Of a stretch of 8,187 nt of DNA, positions 6,471 to 8,187 are shown one piece after another; position 1 is the first letter of the stretch; every line of letters begins with the position of its first letter. Where the stretch lies: NCBI GenBank assembly GCA_938084085.1, contig CALKDV010000038.1:1-8187 (forward strand), given 5' to 3'. The DNA is from an uncultured Nannocystaceae bacterium (GTDB taxonomy: Bacteria > Myxococcota_A > Polyangia > Nannocystales > Nannocystaceae). The position numbers and the translations under genes were made by a program. The notes beneath the pieces are model-generated. The model had not been told where the DNA came from. It did not search any database and was given only the letters and a program-made list of their open reading frames with translations.

Positions 6471-7384
6471 ACGAGCCGGGTTGGTTGGCCTTGAGGGTCG
6501 TAGACGCACGCGAGGTTGCGCCCCTGGGTCTTCGCGGAGGCCAGCGCGCGCTCGCTCGCGATGTAGAGCGCCTCCCCGCTTGGGGAGGGCAGCATCCCGA
6601 GGTCTGCCACACCGAGTGAGATGGTGACCGCGATCGATTCGGTGCCAGCGCGAAATGGTCTATCGCCGATCAGGGCGCGGATCCGCTGGGCTGCGTTCGC
6701 TGCCCGGGTCGCGTCTACATCCCTGCAGATCACGACAAAGTCCTCTCCCCCGACACGCGCGAAGATGTCTTCGCCACGGATGGTGCCTCGCACTCGATTC
6801 GCCAACTCGCGGAGGATGGTGTCGCCGACGGCCACGCCATGGGCATCATTCACCTCCCGAAAATTGTCGAGGTTGAACGCAATCACCGCGAGTGGCTTGC
6901 CATGACGCAGCGCGAACGCCACATCACTCTCGAGGCGATTCTCGAAATAGGCGCGGTTGAACAGCCCCGTGAGGCGGTCCTTGGTGGCCTCGCCGTAGAG
7001 GTTGTCATCGGCGGGAGCGCGCGCGTCTTGGTCGAAGGTAAACTGCAATACGCTGGTAGAGCCGATCTGAATTTTATCGCCGTCCGCGAGGGGGTGGCTC
7101 TCTACTTTTGTCCCGTTGGCAAAGGTGCCGTTGGTCGATCCCGCGTCTCGCAGCACATACTGCGTCCCATCGCTGTCGACATATGCGTGCACCCGCGAGA
7201 TCCCATCATCGTTGATCCGAACTCCCGATTGAATCCCACGACCGATGGCCGTTTGACCCGGCGCCAAGCGAAAGGTTTCGCCCATGCGATCGCCGGCCAA
7301 CACCACAACGTACGCCTCACGAGGTGTCTCAGGCGTCTTCGACTCGACGCGGTTTTTTCTCCCAAAGGACAGCACCTTCCTCAT
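6467..7384 (-). CDS. FHA domain-GGDEF domain protein (diguanylate cyclase family, divergent active site)
   Basis: A 305-residue cytoplasmic protein (ATG 7384-7382). The FHA domain (about 24-116) has the phosphothreonine-binding signature: GRG 48-50, SRVH 63-66, STNGT 83-87 and NG 90-91. The GGDEF domain spans about 132-297. It begins with the usual DRLTGLFNRAYF, retains ND 179-180, GD 187-188, the inhibitory RxxD site (RGED, 203-206) and SLGVA (257-261), and ends near GRN 288-290. The signature itself is GGEDF (212-216) rather than GGDEF or GGEEF, and the first metal-site Asp of the DxD motif is Asn171. It may therefore be a weak or inactive cyclase that senses cyclic-di-GMP, with FHA docking it to a Thr-phosphorylated partner of a Ser/Thr kinase. 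The upstream TTG at 7411 and a GTG between it and the ATG are possible starts but less likely. It is followed by the coupled transglycosylase gene. Confidence 0.9.
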   Translation of the reverse strand: MRKVLSFGRKNRVESKTPETPREAYVVVLAGDRMGETFRLAPGQTAIGRGIQSGVRINDDGISRVHAYVDSDGTQYVLRDAGSTNGTFANGTKVESHPLADGDKIQIGSTSVLQFTFDQDARAPADDNLYGEATKDRLTGLFNRAYFENRLESDVAFALRHGKPLAVIAFNLDNFREVNDAHGVAVGDTILRELANRVRGTIRGEDIFARVGGEDFVVICRDVDATRAANAAQRIRALIGDRPFRAGTESIAVTISLGVADLGMLPSPSGEALYIASERALASAKTQGRNLACVYDPQGQPTRLV

Positions 7385-7488
7385 GGTATGGGCCACGCTC
7401 CAACCTCGCAACCTCGTTGCAATTTTTAGGGACGGCGAGGGGCTTTTCTATACCGCGTTGAGGTCCCAGCCCACACCTGGGAGCGTCT
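7385..7488. other. Gap between the prenyl synthase and FHA-GGDEF genes
   Basis: These 104 bases hold a tandem 8-bp repeat, CAACCTCG twice (7401-7416), and a small overlapping hairpin (GCAAC, CTC, GTTGC; 7408-7420) in the probable leader of the FHA-GGDEF gene. A second hairpin (stem 7464-7469 with 7477-7482, 7-base loop) lies just after the prenyl synthase stop. It has no T-tract on the minus strand, so it is at best a weak terminator or processing site. On the minus strand TATAGA (7452-7447) could be a -10 box, but I find no convincing -35. Confidence 0.4.
7464..7482 (-). terminator. Weak hairpin after the prenyl synthase gene
   Basis: A perfect 6-bp stem (TCCCAG with CTGGGA) and 7-base loop start 7 bases downstream of the prenyl synthase stop. 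The missing T-tract argues against efficient intrinsic termination, so part of the transcription may continue into the FHA-GGDEF gene. Confidence 0.3.
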
Positions 7489-8187
7489 TCACTCGAATCG
7501 AGCGCCCGCGGCGGCATCTCGAGCCCGCGTGCCCAGCCAAGTCGTGAGGCCGCGCAGGGGCGCACCGCGGTCACCAAACGCGGCCGTGATCTGCTCACAG
7601 GTCGCGAGTAAAACTTTCATCCGCGCCATCGCCTGGTCGCGAAGCTTAGGCTGGTCATCGTCGAGGACATCGTCGGCGTGTTGAAAGCCCACCCCAAAGG
7701 ACATCCCGAACTTCTCGAGCTCGGCCACCTGCTCTGCGGGGGCTCCGGCGCACAACGCCCCGAGCGCTCCGGCGGCGGCGTACAGGGCGCCGGTCTTGAG
7801 CGCGTGGACCCGCTCAAGCTCCGAAAGATCTGCGAGGTCTTGTCCCGCCGCCAAGTCAAGCGCTTGGCCTCCGACCATGCCGTCGATCCCCGCGTGCGTG
7901 GCCAGGCTCACCACGGCCTGCGCCATCGCAGCCGGCGCCACCCCCCTCGCTCCACGCGCGAGCACACGAAACGCCTCGGTCAACAGCGCGTCCCCCACCA
8001 AGATCGCGTTGGCCTCTCCGTACTTCACGTGCACGGTGGGCAGACCACGGCGCTCCGCGTCGTCGTCCATCGCTGGAAGATCGTCGTGAACGAGCGAATA
8101 GGCGTGCACCATCTCAAGCGCACAACATGCGGGGAGCGCCATCTCTGGGGCACCGCCCGCCGCCTCGCACGCGGCGAGCACCAAGAG
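7489..8187 (-). CDS. ispA: Polyprenyl synthetase, farnesyl-diphosphate-synthase-like (5'-truncated by window end)
   Basis: The last 232 residues of a trans-isoprenyl diphosphate synthase that condenses IPP with allylic diphosphates, probably to farnesyl diphosphate, the precursor of undecaprenyl carrier and quinones. The frame runs off the right edge; by comparison with E. coli IspA (about 299 aa) roughly 50 N-terminal residues are missing. The first Asp-rich motif is DDLPAMDDD (35-43), preceded by HAYSLVH. The two-residue insertion and Tyr30, five residues before the motif, are typical of bacterial FPP synthases. GEANAILVGDALL (57-69), GGQALDL (106-112) and ALKTGALYAAAGALGAL (129-145) are family blocks. 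The second motif is FQHADDVLD (168-176). After it the usual GKxxGxDxxxxKxTYPxLLG segment is absent, and the chain passes directly into the C-terminal helices. The symbol follows the FPP synthase reading; geranylgeranyl specificity is possible. No xseB or dxs is visible on the downstream side. Confidence 0.88.
   Translation of the reverse strand, partial: LLVLAACEAAGGAPEMALPACCALEMVHAYSLVHDDLPAMDDDAERRGLPTVHVKYGEANAILVGDALLTEAFRVLARGARGVAPAAMAQAVVSLATHAGIDGMVGGQALDLAAGQDLADLSELERVHALKTGALYAAAGALGALCAGAPAEQVAELEKFGMSFGVGFQHADDVLDDDQPKLRDQAMARMKVLLATCEQITAAFGDRGAPLRGLTTWLGTRARDAAAGARFE

Noticed and set aside
6839..7429. 196-residue plus-strand ORF opposite the FHA-GGDEF gene
   Set aside because: Covers the FHA domain coding sequence antisense; no domain of its own.

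Overview
The window is high-GC DNA with strongly GC-biased third codon positions. Its gene content suggests a delta-proteobacterial or Myxococcota-like Gram-negative bacterium: a secreted FG-GAP repeat protein, a Fis-type enhancer-binding-protein relative, an FHA-GGDEF fusion, a long TPR-type lytic transglycosylase, and a meso-DAP/lysine pathway gene. This taxonomic reading is an inference from domain style; no marker gene is present.

Layout. Bases 1-630 (+) hold the C-terminal end of an FG-GAP/integrin-alpha-like beta-propeller protein. It converges on 702-1595 (-), a short regulator built like a sigma54 activator but lacking most catalytic hallmarks. A strong hairpin terminator lies between them. 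Bases 1596-2188 are a divergent intergenic region with weak promoter-like elements and one doubtful small ORF. dapD (2189-3034, +) is a complete, clearly recognisable tetrahydrodipicolinate N-succinyltransferase gene. It is followed by 3179-4003 (+), an unrecognised protein with a possible winged-helix segment and a TM2-like membrane end. The N-terminal third of that gene appears to contain a compensated pair of frameshifts.

The right half is on the minus strand and reads right to left. It begins with a 5'-truncated farnesyl-diphosphate-synthase-like gene (7489-8187). After a 104-base gap comes an FHA-GGDEF protein (6467-7384), then a lipoprotein-type Slt lytic transglycosylase (4029-6470) joined to it by a GTGA stop/start overlap. 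The last two are very probably co-translated, which links a phosphopeptide-binding/cyclic-di-GMP-type signalling protein to a peptidoglycan-cleaving enzyme. dapD (meso-DAP/lysine precursor), ispA-like (precursor of the undecaprenyl carrier) and the transglycosylase all touch cell-wall metabolism, but they are not one operon and this may be coincidence.

I see no mobile element, CRISPR array, rRNA or tRNA, and no clear new multi-gene system. The observations most worth a second look are the degenerate enhancer-binding protein, the frame-switching segment at about 3250-3340, the GGDEF domain with altered metal and catalytic residues but an intact inhibitory site, and the prenyl synthase lacking the usual loop after its second aspartate motif.
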